DNA from: Akebia trifoliata
Lineage: Eukaryota; Streptophyta; Magnoliopsida; Ranunculales; Lardizabalaceae
DNA: 64,000 bases
Direction: 5' to 3'
Assembly (NCBI GenBank): GCA_017979445.1
Contig: CM030704.1
Location: 16,351,658 to 16,415,657 of the forward strand
In this document: positions 23,047-34,592 of the stretch, one piece after another
Layout: the number at the start of each line of letters is the position of its first letter
How positions within the stretch are numbered: the stretch's first letter is position 1
Notes under the pieces: generated by a model
Told to the model about the DNA's origin: nothing
The model's input: only the letters and a program-made list of their open reading frames with translations
Database searches by the model: none
Made by a program: the position numbers and the translations under genes

Positions 23047-26000
23047 TAGTAAGTACGTACGTATAAGATCGTGAAACATTCTGATAACCTAGAAACCTCG
23101 AAACATTAGGAAAAAATGACCTCGAGACTTAGAAATAATCACATTAGGACCAAATGAAACAATTTGTCAAAATTCATAAAAATTGATGAAATGACGAAAA
23201 TACCCTCGTAGGTTCCATACCTTTGAAATGACTCGAAAGTGCCAATATTGTGCTCAGAATGTGATTTTGAATCTAAACGAGACTAAAATTGATAATAACA
23301 GAGTAGTTTACGAAAAATTACAAAAATTATTAAAATATCCCTCGATGTTTGACTTTTACTTAGAAACCTTGATTCCTAGGAAAACATGACTGGAAATAAA
23401 CTTCTAATAATATTCACGCACATCAAGAAAATCTAGAGATCTCACGCTTAGGAGAACTGAAAATTTTCCATTGAAATGACGAATTTTCACATAAAGTGAC
23501 ACCGATTGATTACATAAAATGACGATTTCCATTATATGGATTGACACTTACTGATTATGATGAGATAATGAAATAGAAATTTTAAATCACGAAATTCAAT
23601 ATCGGAACTTTGTCGATAAAAATTTAATTTTTTATTTGATACAGCCGAATGCAAAAGTGGAATGTTAAAATAAGTAAAGGTGGGGTGCCAATAATATTAA
23701 ATTTAAAGTTGACTAATCAATTTTAAAATCGACATATTAAGCCAATCAATTGCTGACCAATTAACCAATTTATTCAATTTCGAATTAAAATCGTCATTAA
23801 AAGTAGTAATTAAACTAATCATCAATCAATTATAAATTAATCATTACATCCGATTGCCGATCCATTTCATCGAACTATACAAAGGCCATTATTGAATTTA
23901 TTAAACTATGAATGGATCGAATTGATCAAATCTAATTCAATCCAAGATACTAAAATCTTGATCGAAGTTAAACCACTATCAATTGACTACAAATTAAATT
24001 CGAAAGATCATTAATCTTGATGATTGAATGACTAAAATGCGGTAAAAAAAACCAAAAAATGTGACATGAGTAGAGAAGTATAGGTACATTCCCCTTTTGT
24101 ATATACGTGATTTTCCAAAAAACTTTTCCTTCCATTCTCATAGGTTCGGTCTAGAAGAAATATTCAAAAAAATATAAACAGAGAAGGAAGTTTCTAAAAT
24201 AAAAAGAGGAAAGAAAAAATTATATTGAATGAACCTTTCTCTTTGACCGAGGGATACTCTCTCTGACTTCTTGGATGATCCACACAACAAAGTAAAAAAG
24301 GATAAAAGAAAAGAAGCAAAATGAGAGAAGAGAAGGGAACTTACATATGCACCCCGATAGCACCTCATCCATCGCCTTAATCATAGCACCTTCATCACAA
24401 CCGTCCTACAGCACCTTTATCACAACACCTCCTCCATCATCTTCGTCATAACACCCTCCTACAATGCCTTAATCATAGCACCTTCTTCCCGTACCACTTC
24501 TCACAACACTCTTTTTTATATACTTCTATCCACAACCCTCTCTCTCACATTTTCTCTTGACCCAAACTCTATCTTAGACTTCTCCCTCACGCACTCTAAC
24601 TCTCCCCACATCCTTCTTTTTCATTGTGGCATCCCCTCCACTCTCACAAGTTCTCATCGAACTAGGCTTGTAGGAAATATAGTGGCGGTCACATTGTTTC
24701 GAAGTAAGTATTTTCTTTTTAGATTTTTAGTTTTTTTTATTTCCTTTATTCCGTGTCTTCATGTTCTTCATTCCTTATTCTCCTTCTTATTTTTACCTTA
24801 GTTGCATCTCCCTCTTCTCTACCCTCTTAGATTTTGTTCTTTTTGTTAAAAAAAAACAACAAACAAAAATAAGGTTCTTTGAATTTTTTTTATTTTGCTC
24901 GTTACGTGGTTCAATTTTCATGTATGAGTTTGCAATACTATATTATTAGTAATTTAGGTCAAATCACTGAGAAAGCTAATACTCCCAACATGGTGGATTT
25001 GTTTGTCTCATTTAAAACCAAACTAGAGTTTTGATGTTTGTTCATATTTTATGATTAGATAATCATTCAATACTATTAAGGTTTGTATGATGATTGGTTC
25101 ATTTTTTGGTTATATTCATGGCTTGATTGGTTTGGTAATTATGCATGGTCATTGCAATGGTCTCTACCAATTATGTAAGATTTGATTATAACCAATGTGC
25201 AAATTGGCAGTGTGTGTATATCTTTAGCTAATTTGGTAATTTATTCACATACATAGAACTCTAGTGATTTATATATTATTGATGTCTACGAGTTAACGAC
25301 CAATTTTCTAGTATATTCATGACTATAAATTTCTTTTTACCAATTTGGATAATATTGATTCATGTCATTTTTTTTTTTTTTTTTGGAAAATCTTGATGTA
25401 TGTTATATGTTTTCACTGATTTGAAAATTTTCTATGCATATGGGAATCTCAACCGATTTGAAAACTATTTGAATATATGGATTTTACCAATTTGGGAATT
25501 ACATGTGTGATCATATTTTACAAATTTGAAAATTGTGCATATATTCGTATTTTATCAATTTGAGAATTATGCATGAGATGGGTTTCACCAATCTGGAAAT
25601 TATGCATGTATTCATGTTTTATTGATTTGGAAATCTTACCTGCTTTGAATTTTACCAATTTGGAAATTATGCATGTTATAAATTTTAATGAATTGGAAGT
25701 TATTCATGTATATGATAGATTTTAACTTATGAGAAAACCAGTTGTGCACGTGGCATTTTTAATTAAATCTTATTTTTATGAAGACTTGCTATGTTAGCTT
25801 TAAGGCATTAAAAAGGATTTAGGCCTTTTCATTTTTTTTTACCCCTTTTATGTGCGAAATTGAACGATGCATTCAATATTTAGGGGAATTTTAACCATGG
25901 GGTTTGTTTAGTAAATTTGACATAAAATGATGATAATTGGACTTAGTCTTGACTTCAGTCTTCTTCCCTTGACTTTACAATTATCTTGATCGTAGTAGAG

Positions 26001-26130
26001 TCTTCTTCCCTGACCCCTTGCCCATGTCTCTTGCCCGTGGATTGATTTAGATCCATTTTGGAGTTATTTTGGTTCCTATAACTAAATAGATGAGGACTTT
26101 TCATTCCATAAAAATCCTCCAATTATCACG
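23047..26130 (+). repeat. Truncated copy of a ~4 kb LTR family (copy 1)
   Basis: The order of blocks matches 54460-58190: 'cctcgaaacattaggaaaaaatgacctcgagactt', 'aaaataccct', the CCAAT-rich part near 23740-23780, a cytosine/thymine-rich part at 24360-24640, degenerate ~50 bp units with 'ccaatttggaaattatgcat' at 25360-25730, and an end block 'taggggaattttaaccatggggtttgttta' at 25879-25912. The first ~230 bp found in the other copy (from TGTAGAC at 54228) are missing here. ORFs in it are chance. Family by position and style is Tat-like; not proven. Confidence 0.65.
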
Positions 26131-26229
26131 TGACACTTTTTATAATTTTGCAAAAGGTGTCAAGGCGCTTTCAGAAATGAATAAAGAAAAGAAAAGTAAC
26201 AAGGAGACTTTCCTTTTTAAAGAAAAAAG

Positions 26230-27326
26230 ATGCAGACTTGATCAAAAAATTACTGCCAAATCTTGAACTAAGCGCACTTTGGATTCTTCTTGCGCACTGG
26301 CTTGATTTTTTATTTCATTGCCACTCGATAATCCCATGTAGTCACTATGTGATCTACCAACTAAATAGTCAAACTCGTGATAAGGTGTCATGCCTAGGGT
26401 TGACAAGGATCCATGAAGGAAGTCCCATCTGTCATGGTATCATCCCTGGGTGATAGAAAAATGTATCCAACAAGCCTATGAGAGCTATGTAGTTGTATCC
26501 TATTGAAGTGAATACAATGTCTTTGTCTACTCCCCTCACTAGTTCTTCTCAATTGACATCTTCTTCTATCAGATTACCAAGCCAATCTCTCTAGCCTTCT
26601 ATAATTGCGAAGTTTGATAATAATCCTTATTTGATAACTTGTCCCATTTACTTTTTTGATTAATTTCTACAATGCGAAGTTGGATACACAACCACATATA
26701 GAATAAATATGGACTTCCTCTAAATCCTGTTCCCTAATTTTTATGCACGTTTGTCAGTCCATCGAAGGTTTCAGTGAGTCCCGAAGTTGCCTGACCACCT
26801 CTTGGAAGAAATACAGTAAGGATATTCCCATCTTGAATGATACCAAGTAGAACTCTATAACACTGCCAAACATAAGATGAAGTCTCAGGCTTTCCTTTGT
26901 GATCCCAAGGCTAAATCCTAAGGGTTCTCATGTACGGGGGTTTGATAATCTTCAAGAAGAAAGCCCATATTCAAAGAGTTGTTTTTAGTAAACCTCTCAC
27001 TTTCTACATCTTGATCCCCAAACCATTTGTAAGTTCTCTTGTGACCTGTTTCGTAGTGGTGGTCTAATCATCGGTCTTGACGTGTCTATCCCTATGAAGC
27101 TACAAAAATCTTCTTCTGTTAGGCATAGTGTGACTGACCCAAAACGATACATGTGATGTATAGGGTCCCAGAAAGTTGTTGCCACTCGTAAAAAGTTCTT
27201 GTCAACGTTCATTGTTCTAAAAGATAATGCACTTTGAAATCCGTATGTGCCGAAGTTGTACTTTTCTACAATAGTAAATGAGTCGAAGGCTAGATCGATG
27301 TAGAATCTCATAAAATTTTGAGCCAT
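26230..27326 (-). pseudogene. DUF7745-like ORF of a Tat-type retrotransposon (broken)
   Basis: The best part, 27326-26997, reads FRTMNVDKNFLRVATTFWDP, then HHMYRFGSVTLCLTEEDFCSFIGI. This matches the pattern LvxFWDPxxxcFxFgxxxLxPTLEEyxxLL of plant DUF7745-type proteins, found alone and in Tat-lineage elements. Lower on the same strand, broken frames give DWLGNLIEEDVN near 26590-26560 and IALIGLLDTFFYHPGMIP near 26490-26440, similar to the later part of that family. Stops are frequent. The function of the domain is unknown. It could be a host-gene pseudogene, but its setting among LTRs favours an element. Confidence 0.55.
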
Positions 27327-27329
27327 CTA

Positions 27330-28299
27330 TAAAAATACTATTCTTTATTACATTGTGATAAAAGTAAACCAAACTACTTTTAATTGATACACCCTTTAAT
27401 ATTTGATTTGAAAAATTGATTATGGTATGACAATATCTTAATTCTTGATCCATTGGATTGAGCTGGTCGATTTAAAATGGTAGAACTATGTACCCACTAT
27501 AAATGAATGTTGACTAGTTCAACTCAATGGATCCGAATAACTTGTTTGGATTAACTCATCTACAATATACCTTAAGTCAATTGGTCCAATCGATTTATGT
27601 GCGATCTTTGATATCCATTTAACAATTGGGCCAACTAGTTTCGACGGAATTGTCCGATATATCTCGTCAATTAAGTTTCTTGAGTTGGACTAATATTGGA
27701 GGTTCAATTTGAGCGGTTTGGATCAATCCACCCACTTACCTTTGGATTAGGTTGAAAGAATGTAACCCTGGAGCACTGACAGTTGATTTGGGCATAGCTT
27801 AATAGGACCACACTTAGGTTTGGATCTCTAGGCTCATTACATGATTGAGGTTAGACTAGAACAAAGCTAAGGTTGCTTCAGCTTATAATACTAATATACC
27901 TCCCAGATTCACCTGGTTAAACAGTACGTGGTGTTCCAATTTAATATACCCAAAGGTATTTGACTAAACTTGTAGCGTTCACATGCGTTACCCGTGTCGT
28001 GGAGGACCAGGTTGGCTATGTTCCAATTACAAGTTATCGAGGGATAGAGAATGATGCAAACTTCAGACATGCATTCTTGTGAGTATGTGCGAAGAGATGG
28101 GGTGTGCCCGGGGCATTTTGACTAATTATAAGTATATAAACATAGTCATCACAAAAAGCAAATAGCAAAAGAAAAAGTTAAAGGAAAAAAACAAAGAAGA
28201 GTTAGCCTAGACTAATGTCATCTTGGATAAATTGGGTTGACCCAAGAAAAAACTCAACCAAAAGAATTCTCGTATCGGGTCAAGCTTGATCCTAAAATC
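27330..28299. other. Unassigned, probably retrotransposon leader sequence
   Basis: No gene is recognised. It lies between the DUF7745-like ORF and an LTR fragment with the 'GGAGTCGCC' motif. GC is slightly higher than around it and it has no tandem structure. Confidence 0.35.
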
Positions 28300-29520
28300 A
28301 CTAGTGGAGTCGCCATTGAAAGTTCCCTTGGCAGCTTTTTTATGCCTAAAATAAGTATGAAATTGAATTGGGAATTTTCTGGAAATTGAGAGTCACCACC
28401 TAGTTTAGGTCTAGGATCTTTGAAATAACTCCAAGCAGATTCGGATCAGTCTACGATTAAAAGAAATAGGTAAGAGGTCAATTTATGGATTTCAGAAAGT
28501 GTTAGGCACCAAAACCTGCTTGATCAATGTGATCAATCTTTACTATAATCTGAAACTAACCTACGGTCAATGGGCAAAAACTAAAAGTCAAACCAAAAGT
28601 CAAAGTCATGGTCAAGACTACCAAACTCATAGTCAATCATCATTATCAAATTGTGCTAGGTCGGCCAACCAAATCCTGAGGCTAGTTTCCCTCAAAATAA
28701 ATTATGTTAAAAAATCGTATTGAGAACTTAAGAGAAAAATCCATGATTTTCAAATAATTTAATTAAACTCACGTGGCATGCATGGAATATTGATTTGGTG
28801 AATTAATACACCTAACTTGACAATCTTTGAACATCATATGTACAAAAATCCATGGGTAAAATCAATTGCCAGATGTCGTGAAATAATTTTCAATTCATTG
28901 TGCACTATATCCACAAGTTTAATTCATTGGATTTCAAATAATATTTTAAAATCCCACTTTATGAATACTCAAAAAAATAGTGAGTTAACTTTCCAAATTT
29001 GGAAAACAGAATTCATTTTAATTCTTCACAGCACAAAATAATTGAATTGACCTGACTGAGTTTCTTAAAAAAGACATCAATTTTATCTCTTCGCACGCAT
29101 ACAATAAATCAATAAATTAATTCTCGTGCCCTATTTTGAAAAGGGAAAATTCAACTACCGTGTGTACGAAATTCTGCAAGTTGACTCAATACCACATTTT
29201 AAAAATGATTTTATACATCTTTAAACTTTGAACAAAAATCGTATTACTAAAAAATCTTAAGACACACAACCGAATTTAATAGTTTAAAGGATTAAGCCAT
29301 GGTCGATTAATGTTGACGAGGTTGCATCTAATCAACCATTAGTGCATGAGACTAAAAAATTCTACCTTAGCAATGAACAACTTTCTTTTTTCTGCTCTCG
29401 AGTTTTCTTTTTTACTATTGAAAAACTTCTTTCTACTCTTTCATTCTTAGAGTTTCCAAATACTCGATCCTATGTCGATATCCTTTAATTGAATTGCGCC
29501 ATCATCATGTTCTAAATTTT
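28300..29520 (+). repeat. Tat-type LTR fragment with the GAGTCGCCA ... GTGTTAGGCACC signature
   Basis: The words 'gtggagtcgccattgaaag' (28310-28328), 'gagagtcaccacctagttta' (28387-28406) and 'gaaagtgttaggcaccaaaa' (28494-28513) occur in the order found in many eudicot Tat LTRs, and again in the two LTRs at 48674 and 60974 of this window. The ends are not defined. The rest to 29520 is AT-rich and without genes. Confidence 0.5.
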
Positions 29521-29631
29521 AGAAATTGATATGAATAGTGACAATCAAACTCTTAAAAACGTTTGAGTTGAGTTCTAAAATGAGGGTGAAGACATGGCTA
29601 GTTATATTTGCCGAATCAGTAAGAGACAAAA

Positions 29632-29870
29632 GACTACTACGTGAAAATATTATAAATTCGACGGCCCAAAACCATCGAATTATGAAACTATTCGTCAGCC
29701 TTGACCGTCGAATTGGGCCTTGTCGAAAAAAAATTCGGCGGTCAGAGACCATAGAATTTCATCAATTCAACGGTCCAAAATTGTCGAATCTGGGATTTTA
29801 TAACAATAACGACGGCTTGAGGCCGTCGAATTCCATATTTTCATCAGCTTGAGGCTGTCAAATACCATAT
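29632..29870 (+). repeat. CACTA-type left terminus candidate with subterminal repeats
   Basis: A GACTACTACGTGAAAA word (a one-base change from CACTACTAC...) is followed within 250 bp by at least seven copies, in both directions, of a motif close to TTCGACGGCC and its partner CATCGAATT, often with AAA between them. CACTA transposons carry just such short inverted motifs behind CACTA ends, where the element's own DNA-binding protein attaches. The 3 bp flanks do not match those at the right-hand candidate (51116). Frames through it on either strand are chance. Confidence 0.6.
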
Positions 29871-30565
29871 TTTTGTTTGCTTGAGACAATTTTTTTGCAT
29901 CTTTCTTTTCTATTCTAAGCTTTATTTGGGAATCCAAAAAACGAAGGCCCAATAAGATTGGTTCTGAGTTGAACTCCATGGAACCCTCATATTTTGGGCC
30001 TAACTACTAGTAGCATTTTTAATCCTAAAATTGGTTTATCAACCAGCACTGATAATGGTTGAGACAATTGAAAGTATGTTTATTGATCTCTTTGGGCTAG
30101 AGAAGAATGTGAAAATACTGGATTAGTTCAGATGGATACAGTGTGACAACGATTGGAATCAAGAATCCCAATAAAGCAAATGTAAATCATATCTGGAAAT
30201 AGCTTCAGATGAAGGGGATATAATTATTAAGGAACAGAGCATGATTTCTATTGTATATCAAGGTTATCTAACTTTGGGCAATGCCATTTATTACATTGGT
30301 CGTTGTTACGGACTCCCCATTCGAACAAGCAATCTCATTCAGCAATGACAATGACAATGTATCACCTGTATGCACTCCTTCCCCCATTGTGATAAAACTT
30401 AATTTTTTCATCTAAAAAACAACATCACCTTACTAAAATTTCAAACAGAAAAACAAAATGGGATATAACCATGTCAACCATAGTGTTTTTAATGCTCACA
30501 GATACTGGTTCAAAGCCGGATAGTTCTTTCAAGTGTTCTTTTTTGTCATACGACATCAATAGCTG
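29871..30565. other. Unassigned, inside the putative CACTA element
   Basis: No reading frame or domain is recognised. The patch 30050-30360 has a more gene-like composition than its surroundings and could be a further captured fragment, but no protein match is apparent to me. Confidence 0.3.
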
Positions 30566-30569
30566 AGTC

Positions 30570-30955
30570 TTTGAAGATTCCTGAACATGCCTCCAATATT
30601 CCATTTCTCAGAAGATTAGTGTACTCCATTATTTCATCATCAGCACCCGTTACTTGGGCAGATAGCTCTGCAACACTTTGCAGCATGGGCATCGCATACA
30701 TCAAGTACTTCTCAAAGTTCTCTCCTTGGCCAGCGCAATGTCACCAAAGCACGAGAAGATGGGCGGCTTCACAGACTGATGCAACTAATTGCTTGACAAG
30801 TCCTTGAGGAGCTGTGTCATTATGCCATCACAGTAAGGTAACACCTTATCCTCCAATGCCCTGCATATGTCCCCAACCACACCGACAGTGATGGCGCAAA
30901 CCTGATACTCCTCAAAATTCTGGAGACCCATTTCGATATACTTATAGAACTCCTG
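30570..30955 (-). pseudogene. Importin subunit beta-1 fragment (captured, broken)
   Basis: Importin beta-1 is the karyopherin that carries cargo through nuclear pores. Reading right to left, the frame gives EFYKYIEMGLQNFEEYQV, CAITVGVVGDICRALEDK, PYCDGIMTQLLKDLSSN, then VKPPIFSCFGDIALA, YLMYAMPMLQSVAELSAQ and NLLRNGILEA. This is a HEAT-repeat stretch in the second half of the plant protein, some 130 of about 870 residues. A stop stands where Q is expected after LSSN (about 30790), and a one-base loss shifts frame after DIALA (about 30730). After GILEACSGIF the reading leaves the family. Only this piece is present, so it is a gene fragment, not a gene. Confidence 0.85.
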
Positions 30956-31573
30956 TATGTACTTTGCAGCTCATCCGGATTGTTGAGTGTATTGAGTGCC
31001 TGCAGAAATTTAGCCTTTTAAGGATTGAACTTAAACGCCAACAATGTAGTTGAAATACAAATAAATTGTGTGCTGTGTGTGACTTTAGAAAAATAATGAG
31101 AGAAAAATGTCTTCATGGAATTTTTTTCTTTAACCAAAAAAAAAAAACAAGAACCAGCATATCACATATTAATAAGGCGAGAAAATAAACAAGTAGACCT
31201 TGTGTGAGATCAATTTTTTCCGGCAAGGTTGGTTGTGCTTTAAAGTTCGAGGATATTAATATTCAACAGGACAGTACAGGTGGTAAAGGGTATAAGGATT
31301 ATCAACATTTCTACAGCGTTTCCAACATATAAGGATTCCCGAAATGAAGACTTTTTAAGCTTTCCACATTCACCACAAAGCTTTATTATGCTCATCGTGC
31401 AAAAATGAAGCGCAACACTTATTTTTCCTCTTTTTTTTCTTCTTTTTTCCCTTGTAAGTGATGAGTAACATATGTTGCAGTACTTCATTACTATCATCAG
31501 AATTTCAGAGTATGCATTCATCCATGAACTTCAAATAATAAGACAAGTAGAAAGCAAAACAAAACATACTAAC

Positions 31574-31664
31574 CTTTAGACATCACCACAAGAGAGCTCC
31601 CATTGTTAGCACTGGCAATAGAACTGATGTAATAGTTCTTCTCCCATTGCTCCATAATCCACTC
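31574..31664 (-). pseudogene. Single exon of an HD16/EL1-like (MUT9-like) casein kinase I
   Basis: A 91 bp open segment reads EWIMEQWEKNYYISSIA, then NNGSSLVVMSK. This matches a block in the C-terminal half of plant casein kinase I proteins of the HD16/EL1 and MUT9-like group, which phosphorylate nuclear targets including growth and flowering regulators. It is bounded by consensus splice signals: acceptor TTAG on the minus strand just before 31664 and donor GTTAGT just after 31574. The reading phase ends after one base, as the family's next codon (Gly) would require. No kinase domain or other exon was found within several kb. It is therefore a captured exon with introns, i.e. taken from genomic DNA and not from mRNA. 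Confidence 0.7.
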
Positions 31665-32240
31665 CTAATATGTTGGAAAAATCACCAAACATCACATGTA
31701 TGATAAATTGACTTAACGATGAATTGGAGCAATGAAGTGTTGAAAAGAACGAAATCCTTCCAAGTACCCAAATCCTTCTGATTGCTTAACTGCTGCACAA
31801 TACAAGAAGCACCCCAAAATAAATAAATTTTTGATGAACATACAATGCCAATTGTCAGTACTCAAAAGAGAAATAGAGTCAAGAACTGCTTGAGATTAGA
31901 AAAGTATTATAAAGTATAACTCCAGGAGAATGCCTTCTAAAATCTAACATTGCAGAGCTTTAAAAGAAAGGATATGATCTTAACTTAAGAAACGGAATTG
32001 ATTAAAGATCTGACAGAAATTTACATTTAGGACTAACAGTGTAATCCAATTCATGCTTGGCACACTCTAACATCAATTTACTTATTGCAGAACAATCTGT
32101 TTGCTCAGCAAAACCATACAGAAGTACCCCAAAGCTCCTTCATACAAGGGTTATCCAGACTCAAAACATTGAATGTATGGTAAGTTGGAGATTTGAGGAT
32201 TCACTCAAGACATGTCATACACAAACCCAAATCATAGTTT

Positions 32241-32390
32241 TTAGTAGATGCACTTAGGTTCCACCGTGGATGAGGCTTCCAACGGATAGTTCAGTTCCTC
32301 CACGTTGGACTCGGCTGCTTCGCTACTCCCAAAGGCACTACATGAATCACCACAGCACAGGATGGGCATCCAATTTCCTTCCTCGTTCAG
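32241..32390 (-). pseudogene. Unrecognised exon-like coding fragment
   Basis: On the minus strand about 49 codons are open, ending in TAA at 32243-32241, with NWMPILCCGDSCSAFGSS, EAAESNVEELNYPLEA and a C-terminal TVEPKCIY. The stretch is clearly more GC-rich than its surroundings and has the acidic, serine-rich look of a protein C-terminus. An in-frame TGA stands just before it (32393-32391), so it would be a 3' terminal exon. I do not recognise the gene. It lies on the same strand as, and close to, the casein kinase and importin fragments. Confidence 0.4.
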
Positions 32391-32399
32391 TCAAACTTT

Positions 32400-33839
32400 A
32401 TTTTGACATGTTTTGATAACTTGATTTGTTAACATCGCATAGAGAAGGAATAGATTAGTCACCTTACCTATAACCCATAAAGGATTAATGTTCAATATGC
32501 TTAAGATTGTCACGATTTATGTGCGAAGGTCTTGATTTACATAAAGGATCTGATGCCTTTGTATAATGTCTATAAAATTGTGACAGAATTTTTTTTTTTT
32601 GTTTCTCTAACATGCCGTGATTGGTGAAATTGTTCATTGAAATAGTAACGAGATCTTTGTTGGTCTTCCCATGCGATAGACTTTGCTTGATGGATAGGGA
32701 CAACTAATTACATCATTACAATTTCTTGGAGTTGCCTTTTTATATCAAAATGTAGAGTTAGTTATCATAAATTCTTATCTGATGAGCTTTGATATAGTTC
32801 TTATTTGTTGTTTTGGTTAAAAAGTTAATGCAAGAAATAGGATTTTTTTAAGAATTGAGTACAAGCATTATGATTACTTAATGTCTTACATACAATAGAT
32901 GACGCAAAGTAGAGGTGGTTAGTGACACAATAAACATGTTTGTGAAAGAAACCAGGTCCAAATTCAAATGTTGTATTCCTCTTCGAGAGGGAGTAGAGAA
33001 AAAGCAAACAATGCTCTATTCTTAATAGGGTTTTGGGTGCCAAATATGTAATTTCTCTCATGACGTACTTCAAGAAGAATAATGGTAAACTGACGCAAAA
33101 AAAGATACTCAAATATACTTAACGGACATGGAATGTGCATAGAACCATATATTTTTCTTGTGTATCTCGAGGAAATTTGTGGTTTTGTGCACATGCCATG
33201 TCAATTGAGTATTTTTTTAAGTCAGTTTATCATGACTTCTTCAAGAATGTTCCTATCATTTCTAGCTTGGCCCACTCAACATTTTTAATGAAATTTTAAT
33301 TTCACATTTTGCAACATTATCTCTTAGGATATTTGCCAATGACACTCCATTTTCTCAGAATTTGATATGTTAGATATATTTTTTACTAATTTGTAGGAGA
33401 CATGCCAACACACTTTAAAAAAAAAAAAATTTAAGTAAACTGTAATTTATTCAAATTTGTTATTTTCAATTACTATTTTATTTGTATTTATATGATTTAA
33501 ATGTATATCGGCTTATTTACTTAAGCCCTTTGTATAATTTTTGCTTAGCCTGAAATATAATATTTTACATAATTTTCTTTTGCAACTTATGGAATAAACT
33601 GTACGATATGTATGCAAAAACACGCTTTTCCATTTCCCTGTTTCATAGCCCTAAGGAAGTATATTCATTTGTTGGATCTAAACAGATGTACATCTGGTAA
33701 TATATATTAAAGCATCGCTAAATCTTTTAGGATATTGAATACTGATGTTTTTTTTCCATTGCCTTACTATGTGGTATGGAAATAATTATTTTCGTTTCTT
33801 GTTTTGCTGGTCAACTAATAAATTTTATTTATAAAGGTT
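32400..33839. other. Unassigned AT-rich sequence
   Basis: No gene, repeat array or element end is recognised. Open frames here (for example on the minus strand around 32825-33190) have no recognisable domain and are probably chance. Confidence 0.35.
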
Positions 33840-34579
33840 TGTAGACATTGGGAAATCCAAATTGTTCCCATCGCCAAGGTTGGGAACATCTAGGTTCGTT
33901 GTGCTCTGCAACTTAGTACTTACCATTTGTTGCTCATCTTTAAATAATATGTTATGAATTTACTATTCTCCATGCCTCATTTACTTGTTGATATTATTCT
34001 TAAATCAGTCTCCAAGTACCTATCTTTATAGGGCAGTAGGGAACATCTTAGTAAGCAAATAGGAAATCTTGAGTTGCCTATAAAGAAGAACTTCATCTTT
34101 TGTTTTGTTGGTAGTCATGGTAGTTCTTTCCATGAAAACTGTCTGAGGGAACACTTGATGCACAAAACTAAAGCTTCTTGTTAGATAAAAGAAATTTTTG
34201 GTGAAAAATCTTATTTGAATCTCTTCTAAAAGCAAAAAAGTTTTAGCTATCCAACTCTTCGTAATTCCCACATTTTAAGTAGTTATCATAACTCTCTACC
34301 TACGATGAGAGTTGTAACTTCTTATTAAGAGTTGATAACTCATCCTAGAACCTGATATAAGAAAACAATCGATGATCATCATCTTCCTAATATATTAGGA
34401 ACGATTAAGGAAAGCCAATTGATTGATGAAAAATAAATTCTAATGTTGTCACCCATGTATGGAAGGATTATAATAATGTCCAACTGAAGGCTTGTGAATT
34501 TGCTTCAAATACTCCTAGATTGTGCTTGTGTGCTTGAATTGTGTCGAAATCATTCTCGCCAAACCTCGTACTTCTCCAA
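33840..34579 (+). repeat. Possible copia-type LTR remnant
   Basis: It lies directly upstream of a tRNA-Met-type primer binding site at 34580. Its last ~300 bp, with short direct 'gagagttgtaact / gagttgataact' words, look like the U5 side of an LTR. The left end and any duplication are not visible, and no copia coding region follows. The call rests mainly on the binding site. Confidence 0.3.
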
Positions 34580-34592
34580 TGGTATCAAAGTC
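34580..34592 (+). promoter_or_regulatory. Primer binding site resembling that for initiator tRNA-Met
   Basis: The word TGGTATCAAAGTCAGGACTA differs by few bases from the common plant copia signal TGGTATCAGAGC and what usually follows it. It suggests the start of an old copia internal region at this point. No gag or pol is found downstream to 35590. Confidence 0.4.

Noticed and set aside
30570..31664. A functional importin or kinase gene at this locus
   Set aside because: Only part of one protein and one exon of another are present, with an in-frame stop and a frame shift in the importin part.
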